From an uncultured Verrucomicrobiota bacterium (lineage in GTDB: Bacteria; Verrucomicrobiota; Verrucomicrobiia; Limisphaerales; UBA9464): 39,400 nucleotides of DNA. The notes beneath the pieces are model-generated. The model was given only the letters and a program-made list of their open reading frames with translations. It was not told where the DNA came from and searched no databases. The translations under genes were made by a program, and so were the position numbers. Positions within the stretch are counted from its first letter, which is position 1. Each line of letters starts with the position of its first letter. The DNA lies in contig CAITXU010000235.1 of assembly GCA_903896505.1 (NCBI GenBank), forward strand, positions 1-39,400, written 5' to 3'. Of this stretch, positions 23,832-33,507 are shown piece by piece.

Positions 23832-25268
23832 ATGTCATCGAACCGTAGCACTTCCTCCCAATGCCTGTTGGCCTTCGTCACCGGAATGCTGGCTCTGGTC
23901 GGCTGCGTTCGCTTCGAGCCGCAAACCTTGGTTCCTGAGAAAGTCGCGGGGCAATTCGCTGAACGTTCCCTGGAGGACCCTCTGCTCCGGGACTATCTGG
24001 GGCGGTACTCCACCAATGGAACTTTGCCTTGGCCGCTGCCTGCTTGGGATTTGGACCGCTTGGTGGTCGCCGGCCTCTATTTCCATCCCGATCTCGATCT
24101 GGCACGGGCTCACTGGGCCGTCGCCCGGGCGGGTGGCAAGACCGCACGCGAACGCCCCAATCCCACGTTAACAGTTGCACCGGCCTATAACACGTCCCAA
24201 GGGATTCCAACCCCTTGGCTGGTGACGGCCGCACTCGATATTCCCATCGAGACCGCTGGAAAGCGCGGGTACCGGGTCGCGCAGGCGGATAAACTGTCCG
24301 AGGCTGCCCGATGGAACATCGCTTCGGTCGCGTGGGCTGTGCGCAGCCACATCCGGGATTCCCTGCTCAACCTGGGGACTGCACTTCAGAATGAAGCGCT
24401 TTTGCGGCAACAGCAGACCATTCAGGAAGAAAACCTTCGCATCCTGGAAGGCCAGTTTCAGCTGGGTGCAATTTCTGCCTTTGAACGGACCCAGGCGCGC
24501 ATCGCAGCGGACGGAACACGACTCGCGTTGCGCGACTCGGAGCGTCAGCGGGAAGAATTCCGGGTGCAGTTGGCCGACGCCATTGGAGTGCCGGTAAAGG
24601 CGCTCTCCGGCATCCAGCTTTCCTTTTCAACCGTGGAGGCACTTCCCACTGAACTGCCCGATGACGAACTCCGGGCGAAAACCTTGTTCCACCGGGCCGA
24701 TTTGATGAGCTTGCTGGCAGAATTTGAGGCCAGCCAATCGGCCCTTCAGCTGGAAATCGCACGCCAATATCCGGATATTCACCTTGGGCCTGGATACGAA
24801 TATGACCAGGGAAACAATAAGTGGTCGATTGGACCTTCCTTGACCCTGCCGCTGCTCAGCCGAAATCAGGGTGCCATCGCTGAAGCCAAAGCCCGGCGGG
24901 AAGAAGTGGCGGCTGCCTTTCTTTCGGCGCAAGCCCACGTCCTGTCAGACCTTGAGCGCTCGGCGGCCGGATATCGAGCGTCGCTCCAAAAAGTGGCTGA
25001 CGTTGAGTCCCTGCGTATCGACCTGCTCAAACAGGAGTCGTTCGCTCAATCGATGCTGGCAGCGGGAGAAATCTCAAAATCGGACCTGGCAGCCTTGCGC
25101 CTCCAGTTGAGCGCCGCCGCCCTGGCCCGCCTCGATTCCCTGACCAAATCGCGCCAGGCTTATGGGCTACTCGAAGATGCCATGCAGACCTCCCTCCATT
25201 TATCTCCATCAGCGTGGGAAACCTCCGACCGGGATATCGGTCTTCATGCTCAAACCGTGCGCCCATGA
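23832..25268 (+). CDS. TolC/CusC-family outer-membrane efflux lipoprotein
   Basis: Outer-membrane channel of a tripartite efflux system, 478 residues. The N-terminus has a signal peptide ending in a lipobox, MLALVGC (Cys25), so it is probably lipid-anchored like CusC/OprM. The body shows the TolC pattern of two repeated halves with long coiled-coil helices: one about 170-250 with Gln/Glu/Leu-rich sequence (LRQQQTIQEENLRILEGQF), the other about 355-455 (NQGAIAEAKARREEVAAAF). The outer-membrane strands include PNPTLTVAPAY and YPDIHLGPGYEYDQG. The stop overlaps the adaptor start (ATGA, 25265-25268), so export components are translated in series. Confidence 0.93.
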   Translation: MSSNRSTSSQCLLAFVTGMLALVGCVRFEPQTLVPEKVAGQFAERSLEDPLLRDYLGRYSTNGTLPWPLPAWDLDRLVVAGLYFHPDLDLARAHWAVARAGGKTARERPNPTLTVAPAYNTSQGIPTPWLVTAALDIPIETAGKRGYRVAQADKLSEAARWNIASVAWAVRSHIRDSLLNLGTALQNEALLRQQQTIQEENLRILEGQFQLGAISAFERTQARIAADGTRLALRDSERQREEFRVQLADAIGVPVKALSGIQLSFSTVEALPTELPDDELRAKTLFHRADLMSLLAEFEASQSALQLEIARQYPDIHLGPGYEYDQGNNKWSIGPSLTLPLLSRNQGAIAEAKARREEVAAAFLSAQAHVLSDLERSAAGYRASLQKVADVESLRIDLLKQESFAQSMLAAGEISKSDLAALRLQLSAAALARLDSLTKSRQAYGLLEDAMQTSLHLSPSAWETSDRDIGLHAQTVRP

Positions 25269-26290
25269 AAAAACTTTCCGCCCTCCTCTTGCTCATCGGA
25301 TTATCGGGTGCGTTCACCTGGCTGGTCTGGTTTCGACCGGTCACAGGAGAAGAAGAGGAAAAGAAGCCGGAGGCGCTGGTTTCGGTCCATGTGTCCAAAA
25401 TCAGTCGTGCCACCGTACGACGTTATGTGGCGGCGTTTGGAGTCATCGAACCAGAACCGACGGCCAGCGCCCGCCTGGCACCCAGTGTTCCCGGAGTCAT
25501 CACAGCCGTCCACTGCGTTGAGGGGCAACGCGTTGAATCCGGTTCGCTGTTGTTCGAACTGGACGGACGGGCGTCTGAGGTCGCGGCGCGTTTTGCCCAA
25601 AAGACCCTCGATCGGCAACGAAAGCTGGCAGAAACCGACGGAACCTCTCTCAAAGCCCTGCAGGAGGCTGAACAACAATGGGCCTCTGCCCATACCCAAC
25701 AAGAGCTTCTGCAAGTCCGTTCACCGATCGCCGGCACCGTTTCCAAGCTGAACGTCCGGGTAGGTGAAGCCGCCGATTTGACCACCAGCCTCGCTGAAAT
25801 CGTCGACTTGGGTCGGTTGGTCGCGACCCTTTTGATCCCGGGAGAATCGCTGGAATCATTAAAGGTGGGACAGACCGTGGAATTGATCCGCCCGGATTCC
25901 ACCAACCACCCGATGACAACTCTTACCTTCGTTGGTCCGCAAATCGACCCAAAGACCGGCTCGGGATTGGTGAGAGCCCGGATTCCGATGGGCCTGGGCT
26001 TGGCTCCCGGCCAATTTGTCAAAGCCCGTATCGTGAGTGAGGAGCGCACCCAACGGTTGGTGGTACCGCTGGCCAGTGTTGCGCGCGACCCTTCCGGGTC
26101 CGACTACATCGCTTTGGTGGAGGGTGACAAGGCCATACTGAAGCCGGTCCAGGTGGGATTTCGGGACGGGAATCAAGTCGAGGTGGAAGGCGAAGGCGTC
26201 GAGGCGGATAAGACCGTGGTCACGGAGGGCGCGTACGGCCTGATCATGACCCAACAGTTCGCCACCCGGATTCAGGTCGTCAACGAGTAG
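25265..26290 (+). CDS. RND efflux periplasmic adaptor subunit
   Basis: Membrane-fusion protein connecting the RND pump to the TolC-like channel, 341 residues from the ATG at 25265; the longer frame from 25214 lies inside tolC and was rejected. An N-terminal hydrophobic anchor (KKLSALLLLIGLSGAFTWLVW) is followed by an acidic EEEEKK run, the first lipoyl half (PSVPGVITAVHCVEGQRVESG), a short coiled coil (about 100-145), the second lipoyl half (VRSPIAGTVSKLNVRVGEAA), a beta-barrel and a membrane-proximal domain. The coiled-coil hairpin is short. There are no Met- or His-rich metal motifs, which argues mildly against a heavy-metal (CusB) role. The pump gene follows after six bases. Confidence 0.92.
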   Translation: MKKLSALLLLIGLSGAFTWLVWFRPVTGEEEEKKPEALVSVHVSKISRATVRRYVAAFGVIEPEPTASARLAPSVPGVITAVHCVEGQRVESGSLLFELDGRASEVAARFAQKTLDRQRKLAETDGTSLKALQEAEQQWASAHTQQELLQVRSPIAGTVSKLNVRVGEAADLTTSLAEIVDLGRLVATLLIPGESLESLKVGQTVELIRPDSTNHPMTTLTFVGPQIDPKTGSGLVRARIPMGLGLAPGQFVKARIVSEERTQRLVVPLASVARDPSGSDYIALVEGDKAILKPVQVGFRDGNQVEVEGEGVEADKTVVTEGAYGLIMTQQFATRIQVVNE

Positions 26291-26296
26291 GGACGA

Positions 26297-29200
26297 ATGG
26301 CCAACGTGAAACATTCTTCCGTGATTGGTCGATTCGCCATCCGAAATCGGCTGGCGATTGTCTTCATCAGCTTGGCTCTTTGTCTGGGAGGACTTTATGC
26401 CGCCTTGCACCTGACCACATCTGTCTTCCCGCAGACCAACTTCCCCCGGGTGGTCATCATTATCGACAATGGTGTGATGCCGGCGGATGAAATGATGGCC
26501 ACCATCGTCCGACCGATCGAGGAGTCGATGAAAGATATTCCAGGTGCGGTCCGGGTCCGGTCCATCACCGGGCGTGGATCCGCCGAGGTCAGCGTCTTCT
26601 TTACCTGGAAGGTGGATATGGTGGAGGCTGAATTGCACGTCGAGGCTCGTTGGGGACAAATTCGCTCCGCGCTTCCACCCACGGTCAACGCCACCATCCG
26701 TCGACTGACCTTTTCGGCATTTCCCATCGTCGGACTGAGTCTGACCAGCCCGAGTCGGAGTGGCATGGAGCTATGGGAGATCGGACGTTATCAAATCAAG
26801 CCTCGATTGCTCCAGATTCCCGGAGTCGCCCGAGTCGATCTTGTGGGCGGTCAAACCCCCGAGTACCACGTGATTGTTGACCCGCTTCGCCTGCAGGCGG
26901 CCAACCTCACCCTGCCCCAGGTAACGGAAGCCCTTTCCAAGAACAGCCAGATAACACCCACCGGTATCCACGAAGAAAATCACACTCTCTATCTCGCTGT
27001 GGTTGATGCCCGCCTCCATGGAACCTCCTCGATTGAAGAGACTATCATTGCCGTATCAGCAGGTCGCCCGATTCACATCGGGGACATTGCCCGGGTGGAA
27101 CGCGCACCCGAACCGGCGTTCAAGATCATCACCGCCGAGGGCGTTCCCGCTGTCCTGATCAACGTCCGCAGCCAACCCGACGGCAGCACGCTGGATATTG
27201 CCCAGGGACTCCAAAATGTCCTGAAGGAACTGCGCTCTGCGCTACCCGCAGACGTCAATGTCGTGACCTTTTATGACCAGTCCCTGCTCGTCCGCGCATC
27301 CGCCGCCAGCGTGCGCGATGCCATCGTGTTCGGGTTGATTCTTTCGGTGATCATCCTGTTTCTCTTTCTCAAAAACTGGGGGACGACCGTGACGGCCATC
27401 ATTGTCATTCCAGTGACCGTGCTCGTGACCTTGCTGGCCATGGAGGCCTCTGGATTGAGCCTGAACATCATGACCCTCGGAGGAATTGCCGCCGCCGTGG
27501 GGCTGGTCATTGACGACGCCATCGTTGTGGTGGAAGCCATCTACTCGCGCCTCCGAAGTGGCATGTCGCGAATCGAAGCGGTCCAAACAGGGGTCGGGGA
27601 AATCCTCAAGCCACTCATCGGGTCAACATTGACTCCGGTGGTGGTGTTCATCCCATTAACGTTTCTGGATGGTATCACCGGCGTCTTTTTTCGATCCCTG
27701 GCCCTTACCATGGTGGTGGCGCTTCTGACTTCCCTGGCCTTGGCATTGACGCTCACCCCCTCGTTGGTCTCGTGGTTTGTCCGCGAAAGGCAGTCCACCC
27801 ATCCATCGGAAAAGGACTCAGAAGCGGGATTCATTCTCCGACGGGTCATTCGTCTCTACGAGTCGATCCTGCGGCTGGCTCTGCAGCATCGTTGGCTCAC
27901 GTTGGCGGTGTGCGGAATTGCGTTTGGACTTGGCTTGGGAGTTTACCGTCGCTTGGAAAGCGAATTCCTTCCACCCATGGATGAAGGCGGCTTCGTCATC
28001 GACTACGTGGCCCCGTGGGGAACCAGTCTCACCGAGACGGACCGCCAGTTGCGACTCGCTGAAAAGATCATCACCGCCCATCCCGATATCGAAAGCTATT
28101 CGCGTCGGACCGGAGCCAATCTGGGACTGGAAGTCTCCGAACCCAATGTGGGCGACTTCATGATCAAATTGAAACCGGAGAGGAAACATTCCACTGCGGA
28201 GGTGATCGCCGACCTGCGGACCCAATTCAAAACGGCGCTCCCCGATATCGAGTGGGAATTTCCTGGAATCCTTGGCGACCTGATCGGGGACCTCACCTCC
28301 GAACCACAGCCGATTGAGGTAAAACTCTTTTCGACGGACCTCGAATTTCTCAAGCACAAGGCACCTGAAATCGAAGAACAGATATCCAAGGTCAAAGGGG
28401 TGGTCGATACCAAGAGCGGTTTGGTCTACGCCGGGCCCAGCCTCAACATGAAACCGAGACCCGCCGAGATGGAACGTTACGGATTACTCGCGAGCGACGT
28501 TGCTGTGGTCGTCAACACCGCCATGCTCGGCGTCACCGCCACTTCCGTGCTCGAGGGAGATCGGGTGATTGCCGTCCGGGTGTTGGCGGAGCGGAATCAG
28601 TTGGATACCGCAAAGCGTCTGGGCGAGTTCCCCATCCACACGGGCGAGGGCGGACTCATTCAACTGTCGCAAGTGGTCTCCATTGAGGAAACACCGGGAC
28701 AATTGGAACTGCACCGGGATGATCTTCGTCAAAATGTCTCAATCACAGCCCGTCTCGAAGGACGTGACCTGGGAGGAGCCATTGCCGACATCCAGAGGAA
28801 ACTGAGCCTCGACCCCTCGTTACCGCCAGGCTCCATTGAATATGGCGGACTGTTTCGCCAGCAAAGGGACTCGTTTCGTAATTTGATCCTGGTCCTGGCC
28901 CTGGCGATTGGCCTGGTTTTCACCGTGCTTCTCATTGAATTCGGTTCACTGCTCGAGCCGCTGGCCATTGTCTTTGGTGCCGTGCTTTCCCTCTTTGGCT
29001 CGGTTGTCGGGTTGTGGGTGACAGGCACCACCCTCAATGTGGTCTCGTTTCTTGGAGCCATCATTGGTGTCGGAATTGTGGCCAAGAACGGCATCCTGAT
29101 GCTCGATTACGTCGATCATTTGCTGGCGGACGGACTCTCCCTGGAAGAGGCGCTCATCCAGTCGGGACAACGTCGGCTCCGCCCCGTCTTGATGACCTCC

Positions 29201-29413
29201 CTTGCCGCGGCCTTTGGAATGCTTCCCCTGGCCTATGGAGTCGGATCGGGCGCAGACATGTTAAAACCCCTGGCGATCGCCGTGATCGGCGCGTTGACCA
29301 TTTCGGTATTCTTTTCACTGGTTGCGACACCCACCGTCTATTTTCTCCTCCATCTCTTATTCGGAGAGCTGAATCCCAAAGCACACAACATTTCTCCTAC
29401 AGCAACACCATGA
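26297..29413 (+). CDS. RND efflux pump, inner-membrane transporter (HAE1-like)
   Basis: Proton-driven RND transporter of 1038 residues, the standard length, working as a trimer with the adaptor and TolC-like channel. The N-terminal helix (about 19-39) leads to the first periplasmic domain with IPGAVRVRSITGRGSAEV. Helix 4 carries the proton-relay pair D406-D407 (VGLVIDDAIVVVEAI), as in HAE1 pumps such as AcrB, rather than the single-Asp pattern of CzcA/CusA metal pumps. The second half repeats the fold, with LVFTVLLIEFGSLLEPLAIV and helix-10 sequence GVGIVAKNGILMLDYVD bearing the conserved Lys. Hydrophobic or amphiphilic substrates are more likely than metals, but this is inference. This start is one of the few with a plausible ribosome site (AGGGA, seven bases upstream). 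Its stop overlaps the next gene by four bases. Confidence 0.95.
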   Translation: MANVKHSSVIGRFAIRNRLAIVFISLALCLGGLYAALHLTTSVFPQTNFPRVVIIIDNGVMPADEMMATIVRPIEESMKDIPGAVRVRSITGRGSAEVSVFFTWKVDMVEAELHVEARWGQIRSALPPTVNATIRRLTFSAFPIVGLSLTSPSRSGMELWEIGRYQIKPRLLQIPGVARVDLVGGQTPEYHVIVDPLRLQAANLTLPQVTEALSKNSQITPTGIHEENHTLYLAVVDARLHGTSSIEETIIAVSAGRPIHIGDIARVERAPEPAFKIITAEGVPAVLINVRSQPDGSTLDIAQGLQNVLKELRSALPADVNVVTFYDQSLLVRASAASVRDAIVFGLILSVIILFLFLKNWGTTVTAIIVIPVTVLVTLLAMEASGLSLNIMTLGGIAAAVGLVIDDAIVVVEAIYSRLRSGMSRIEAVQTGVGEILKPLIGSTLTPVVVFIPLTFLDGITGVFFRSLALTMVVALLTSLALALTLTPSLVSWFVRERQSTHPSEKDSEAGFILRRVIRLYESILRLALQHRWLTLAVCGIAFGLGLGVYRRLESEFLPPMDEGGFVIDYVAPWGTSLTETDRQLRLAEKIITAHPDIESYSRRTGANLGLEVSEPNVGDFMIKLKPERKHSTAEVIADLRTQFKTALPDIEWEFPGILGDLIGDLTSEPQPIEVKLFSTDLEFLKHKAPEIEEQISKVKGVVDTKSGLVYAGPSLNMKPRPAEMERYGLLASDVAVVVNTAMLGVTATSVLEGDRVIAVRVLAERNQLDTAKRLGEFPIHTGEGGLIQLSQVVSIEETPGQLELHRDDLRQNVSITARLEGRDLGGAIADIQRKLSLDPSLPPGSIEYGGLFRQQRDSFRNLILVLALAIGLVFTVLLIEFGSLLEPLAIVFGAVLSLFGSVVGLWVTGTTLNVVSFLGAIIGVGIVAKNGILMLDYVDHLLADGLSLEEALIQSGQRRLRPVLMTSLAAAFGMLPLAYGVGSGADMLKPLAIAVIGALTISVFFSLVATPTVYFLLHLLFGELNPKAHNISPTATP

Positions 29414-30396
29414 CACTCCCTCGCAATTTGGTACCCATCCTCATTTCGGCGACCTGCCTGAGCTCAGCTGCATTCGCCGCGGATGGTCCGTACCATTTCA
29501 TTCGGGAAATCCCCGTCGGAGGCAGCGCCCAATGGGATTACCTCACCATCGACCCGGACTCCCATCGGCTTTACCTTTCACACGGCGCCAAGGTCGACGT
29601 TATTGACGTCATCACCGATAAGATCGTCGGCACGATTGAAAACACACCCGGTGTCCACGGCATCGCCCTTGCCCCGAAATTGGGCCGGGCATTTACCAGC
29701 AACGGTCAGGAGGCAAAGGCGAGCATCGTCGACCTGGCCAGCCTGAAAACCGTCTCCAAGACAACCACCGGGGCCAATCCCGATTGTATTCTCTACGCCG
29801 CTTCGCGTAATGAAGTCTACACCTTCAATGGCCGGAGCAAATCGGCGACCGTTTTCGATCCCGCTTCAGGAAAAGTCATTGCCACCATCGATTTGGGTGG
29901 AAAGCCTGAATTTGCTGTTGAAGACGGTCCTTCCGGTCTGGCTTTCGTCAATATTGAAGACAAGAGCGAGGTGGTTGTCATCGACCTGAAGACCCATCAG
30001 GCCATTCATCATTGGCCCATCGCTCCGGGAGAATCAGCCAGCGGCATGGCCATCGATCTGGAACATCATCGACTCTTTCTCGGATGCGACAACAAGAAGA
30101 TGGTCATGATGGACAGCACCAGCGGAAAAGTCGTGGGTACCGTTCCCATTGGGGCCGGGGTCGATGCCAACTCCTTCGATCCCTCAAGCCAGCACGCATT
30201 CAGTTCGAATGGCGAGGAAGGGACGGTGACGATTGCCCACGAAGTCAATCCAGGGGCATTGACCGTCGTCCAGACGCTAAAGACGGTGGTCGGTGCCCGC
30301 ACCATGGCTTTGGACACGGTAACCCACCAAATCTATCTCCCGGCACCGACTCCGTCCTTCAGGGTATTGGTCTATGGTCCAACGCCATCGAAATAA
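29410..30396 (+). CDS. Secreted YncE-like beta-propeller protein
   Basis: Exported protein of 328 residues with a signal peptide (MTLPRNLVPILISATCLSSAAFAADG, likely cut after AFA). The rest is a string of WD/YVTN-type propeller repeats, for example HRLYLSHGAKVDVIDVITDKIVGTIE, EVYTFNGRSKSATVFDPASGKVIATIDLG and KKMVMMDSTSGKVVGTVPIG, fitting a seven-bladed YncE-like propeller. ATG 29410 overlaps the pump stop; the longer open frame to 29014 overlaps the RND gene in another frame and is rejected. As last gene of the operon it may help the efflux system in the periplasm, for example by binding substrate or stabilising the complex, but its role is unknown. Confidence 0.9.
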   Translation: MTLPRNLVPILISATCLSSAAFAADGPYHFIREIPVGGSAQWDYLTIDPDSHRLYLSHGAKVDVIDVITDKIVGTIENTPGVHGIALAPKLGRAFTSNGQEAKASIVDLASLKTVSKTTTGANPDCILYAASRNEVYTFNGRSKSATVFDPASGKVIATIDLGGKPEFAVEDGPSGLAFVNIEDKSEVVVIDLKTHQAIHHWPIAPGESASGMAIDLEHHRLFLGCDNKKMVMMDSTSGKVVGTVPIGAGVDANSFDPSSQHAFSSNGEEGTVTIAHEVNPGALTVVQTLKTVVGARTMALDTVTHQIYLPAPTPSFRVLVYGPTPSK

Positions 30397-30432
30397 AAAA
30401 CCTTCGGCTGCCATTAGGAATCAGCCGAAGGT
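30394..30432 (-). terminator. Rho-independent terminator shared by convergent transcripts
   Basis: ACCTTCGGCTG (30400-30410) and CAGCCGAAGGT (30422-30432) form a perfect 11-bp stem with an 11-base loop. On the minus strand it is followed by six T (the plus-strand A run 30395-30400), a strong terminator for the large secreted-protein gene. On the plus strand it lies just after the propeller stop and may also stop the efflux operon. Confidence 0.85.
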
Positions 30433-30456
30433 GTGTCGGTTTCCAGTCAGATGATA

Positions 30457-33400
30457 TTATTTCCGCAACCGGTAGAACTTGGCAGTGGAGTTCAAGGGAA
30501 CGGTGGTGGGATTTGCCGTTCCGACAAAGGTCCAGGCGGCATCCGAAAGACGCGACTTTGATTCCAGGACGTACCCGGTGGCCGACGCATCCCATGAGAT
30601 GACGATGTTGCTCCCACTTTGAACCACATGCAGGGTCGGACCTGCGGTGGAGACCGGCGTTGTTGGGTCCGAAGCAGGTGCGGGATGACTGAGGACCGTG
30701 TAGAAGTTGACCTCCTTGGGGGAGTCCGGTCCGGCTTGTGGATTATTTCCGTAGCTAATCTCTCCCTTGGCGGCGATCAGGATTTCCTTGGTGGTGGTGG
30801 CAATGCTCATCTGCAGGGTACGAATGGCATTGGTGGCCGTGTTGACGAACGGGAAGAAGCTCGGAGTCAACGCTTTAAACGATTTTTTCACACCATCGAA
30901 AGAAAGGACACGGGCAGCGACCTGCTGGTTGGCGTATCCGGTTGGCTGGGACACCCAGCCGACAGTCAGCCGATCGAGGGCATCCACCGCACCAAAGGCA
31001 CGGTCAAAGTCGCCGGTAAATGCCCCTTCATTCACATCACCAATCCCCACGAAGGAAGCATTGCGCGAGTCAAATGCAGCCACTTTGATGATCTTGGTGT
31101 TGGCCGCACGACCGGTGAGATAGACATACGGGCTGTTGATATGCCCGAAGATGCGGGTGCCATCTCCCCGACCCGTGTCAAAAGAGATTCCGGAAGCGGC
31201 TTGGTCCACAAATCCAGTCGGCACACCCAGGTTATTGAAAAAGTAGATGGCCCTGCTGGTGCCATCATGGCTTTTCGTGCGAACTGCGAAGCCTCCCTTA
31301 TAGGCTGCGACATTCGACCAGATATCGACATCCTGGATTGTGAAGTCCGGGGTCGGAGCCACGAGGAACGCTTCCTTCACGATGGAGCCGTCGGGGGCAA
31401 AAATGGTCGCCACCACGGCATTACCATTCGGGTTCAGAATGCGGGAGTTGTCCTGAACCACAGAAACAAAATTGCCGCTGTCCAAGCCCACCACATCACC
31501 TCCAAAACGGGAAATCTGATTACCCGCAGGACTTCCACTCGTGGCCCGCCCATAGGCTGAATCCTGGGCGAGGCTCAATGCGGTCTGCGTCAGGCTCGAT
31601 GGATCGAGACTAAAGGTCTGAACGGTACCAAACCGGCCATCACCGAGATAGTCAAAGCCTCGATTCCAACGATTCTTGGAATTGAATCCGGGGACTGCAT
31701 TCACCGACGTCTCAGCGCCCACGATGAAGTTGACCGCCCCTGGCCGGGTATCCCCTGCAACACGTCCTGGATTTCCATTCTGCCGGGACAGATTAATCTG
31801 GCCGGTAAAGGGACGGCCACTGTCATCAAAGAACCCATCTCCCAGCTTCGCCCCCCTTCCCCCGACGGGTTGGAAGGCCACAACATATCGCTGATAGGTA
31901 TCGCCTCCGTCTGTCGCAAAGGTATTTCCCTCGACCAGGAAGACACTATTTCCGAGTACGCTGGCGTACGGCTCCCAGTTGCCCAGGGAATCCGCGTTCG
32001 GTTTGATCACCGGCGTGTCCGCCACGATTCGCTTCAACCCCGCAGCTTCAGGACTTCCCGGATTGAAGGTCGAGAACAGTCGGAGTCCAACCACCCAAAG
32101 CGGATTCCCGGTCGTCGGATCGGTCGTGCCGGGGTCGTTCTTGCTCTGCCAGATGACCGCCACCTGCTTGTTACGCCAGAAAATGCGCGGGCTGGTGCTG
32201 TTGGCGGTCTGTTGCCCCGGCAACTCAAGCTCACTGACGTAGAATGTTCCACCGAGCGGTTTTCCGGTGGCGTCAAAGCGCCGCCCAAAGACCGACGTCG
32301 ATGTGACGGCCGGGTCGTATTTTCCATCAAACACAACAATGACGTTACCGGCTGGATCGATGGCTGCATCTGCCCGTCCGACGGCGCTTAAGGTGAGATC
32401 ATCGGCGACAGATTTTGAAAAGCGCACCTTGCCTGCCTTGTCAAACACGGTGACCCAAACGACGGGTGCCCCGTTCGTGTCTGTCGCTCCCGCGACAGCC
32501 ACATAGGCATCGACTCCATTCCCATGGAATCCTGCTCCATCACCGCGACCGCCAGCACCCGCCGCCGCAACGCCAGTCAAGGTTGCCAGATCAATGTTTG
32601 TCGAAGTCGGATTCCCTGCATTGTCAAACAGTCGAACCGTGGCACCGCCAGGTCCGGAAAACCGGACTGCGAAGCCGTTGGAAACAACCCCTGCCCCGTG
32701 CCAGATTTCACTCTTGATCGGAGTTTCGCTTACCAAGGTCTCAGACTTCACGACATTTCCGGAAGGGTCGACAATGCGGAAGATGGCATGGTGAGCCGCC
32801 GATTCCCCCAGATACCGACTGACCAAATCACCGTCCTGTCGGCTCTCGCCCACGACCACGACATTTCCGTTGGAAAGGAAATCAAAGTCGGCTGCCCGAA
32901 TATTCCCCGGATCGGAGGTCGCATAGGCTGAACTGACTCCGGCAACAATGGAGCCCGGTTGACCGGCATCGCCCAGGAGTTGGACCGATGGAAAATCACC
33001 CGAATTGGCATCATCCCAGGGCAAGAAGGCTGCCACTTCCTCGCCCAGTCCGTAGGAATTCGCCGCCATACCCGCCCCAGGTCCAAATAGATTCGCCTTT
33101 ATTTTGGGTCCCCAACTGGTTCCGTTCCAGACGGCACTCCCGTCCGGGCGGAAGTAAGACAAGAAGATATTGGTTTCGGAACCGGGCAGAGAAAGAGAAG
33201 TCAGCAATGTCGGGCGGGTGAGAAGAACACCACCCGAATCGTATATCGTCCATTGGGCCTCGCGATCGGCGATGCCATCTCCGTCGTCCTCCCAGCCCAG
33301 GATGACGTTGCCGCTGCTCGAAATGGCGACACCCAAACTCTCGGTATTGCCGTTGTTCGATATACCAGGGTCCGTCGCCTGGCTGTTGACGTAGGTGGTC

Positions 33401-33507
33401 GATCCATTGGGATTCACCCCGTTGTTTTCCGGAGCACCCGGCGCGATCTGGGCAAGGACAGACACCCCCAAAACACCCAACCATGGTAAATAGAGTAATT
33501 TTTTCAT
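30457..33507 (-). CDS. Large secreted beta-rich protein with internal duplication
   Basis: Exported protein of 1016 residues with a signal peptide (MKKLLYLPWLGVLGVSVLA). I do not recognise a catalytic family. The chain is Gly/Asn/Asp/Ser/Thr-rich with recurrent short strands such as AIDPAGNVIVVFDGKY and VSSSGNVILGW-like units, suggesting a propeller or stacked beta-sheet. A long internal repeat is visible: about 205-340 (with GRGDGAGFHGNGVDAYVAV) and about 672-800 (with GRGDGTRIFGHINSPYVYL), each preceded by xxFxPxGxxVK. The last 55 residues form a separate module (NIVISWDASATGYVLESK to FYRLRK) like that in the protease gene downstream on the other strand. It is a stand-alone gene. It may be a surface or matrix protein, or bind a polysaccharide; this is a guess. 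Confidence 0.85.
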   Translation of the reverse strand: MKKLLYLPWLGVLGVSVLAQIAPGAPENNGVNPNGSTTYVNSQATDPGISNNGNTESLGVAISSSGNVILGWEDDGDGIADREAQWTIYDSGGVLLTRPTLLTSLSLPGSETNIFLSYFRPDGSAVWNGTSWGPKIKANLFGPGAGMAANSYGLGEEVAAFLPWDDANSGDFPSVQLLGDAGQPGSIVAGVSSAYATSDPGNIRAADFDFLSNGNVVVVGESRQDGDLVSRYLGESAAHHAIFRIVDPSGNVVKSETLVSETPIKSEIWHGAGVVSNGFAVRFSGPGGATVRLFDNAGNPTSTNIDLATLTGVAAAGAGGRGDGAGFHGNGVDAYVAVAGATDTNGAPVVWVTVFDKAGKVRFSKSVADDLTLSAVGRADAAIDPAGNVIVVFDGKYDPAVTSTSVFGRRFDATGKPLGGTFYVSELELPGQQTANSTSPRIFWRNKQVAVIWQSKNDPGTTDPTTGNPLWVVGLRLFSTFNPGSPEAAGLKRIVADTPVIKPNADSLGNWEPYASVLGNSVFLVEGNTFATDGGDTYQRYVVAFQPVGGRGAKLGDGFFDDSGRPFTGQINLSRQNGNPGRVAGDTRPGAVNFIVGAETSVNAVPGFNSKNRWNRGFDYLGDGRFGTVQTFSLDPSSLTQTALSLAQDSAYGRATSGSPAGNQISRFGGDVVGLDSGNFVSVVQDNSRILNPNGNAVVATIFAPDGSIVKEAFLVAPTPDFTIQDVDIWSNVAAYKGGFAVRTKSHDGTSRAIYFFNNLGVPTGFVDQAASGISFDTGRGDGTRIFGHINSPYVYLTGRAANTKIIKVAAFDSRNASFVGIGDVNEGAFTGDFDRAFGAVDALDRLTVGWVSQPTGYANQQVAARVLSFDGVKKSFKALTPSFFPFVNTATNAIRTLQMSIATTTKEILIAAKGEISYGNNPQAGPDSPKEVNFYTVLSHPAPASDPTTPVSTAGPTLHVVQSGSNIVISWDASATGYVLESKSRLSDAAWTFVGTANPTTVPLNSTAKFYRLRK

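Noticed and set aside
29014..29409. N-terminal extension of the beta-propeller gene
   Set aside because: It overlaps the RND pump in another frame and is Arg/His/Ser-rich; the signal peptide at 29410 is the evident start.
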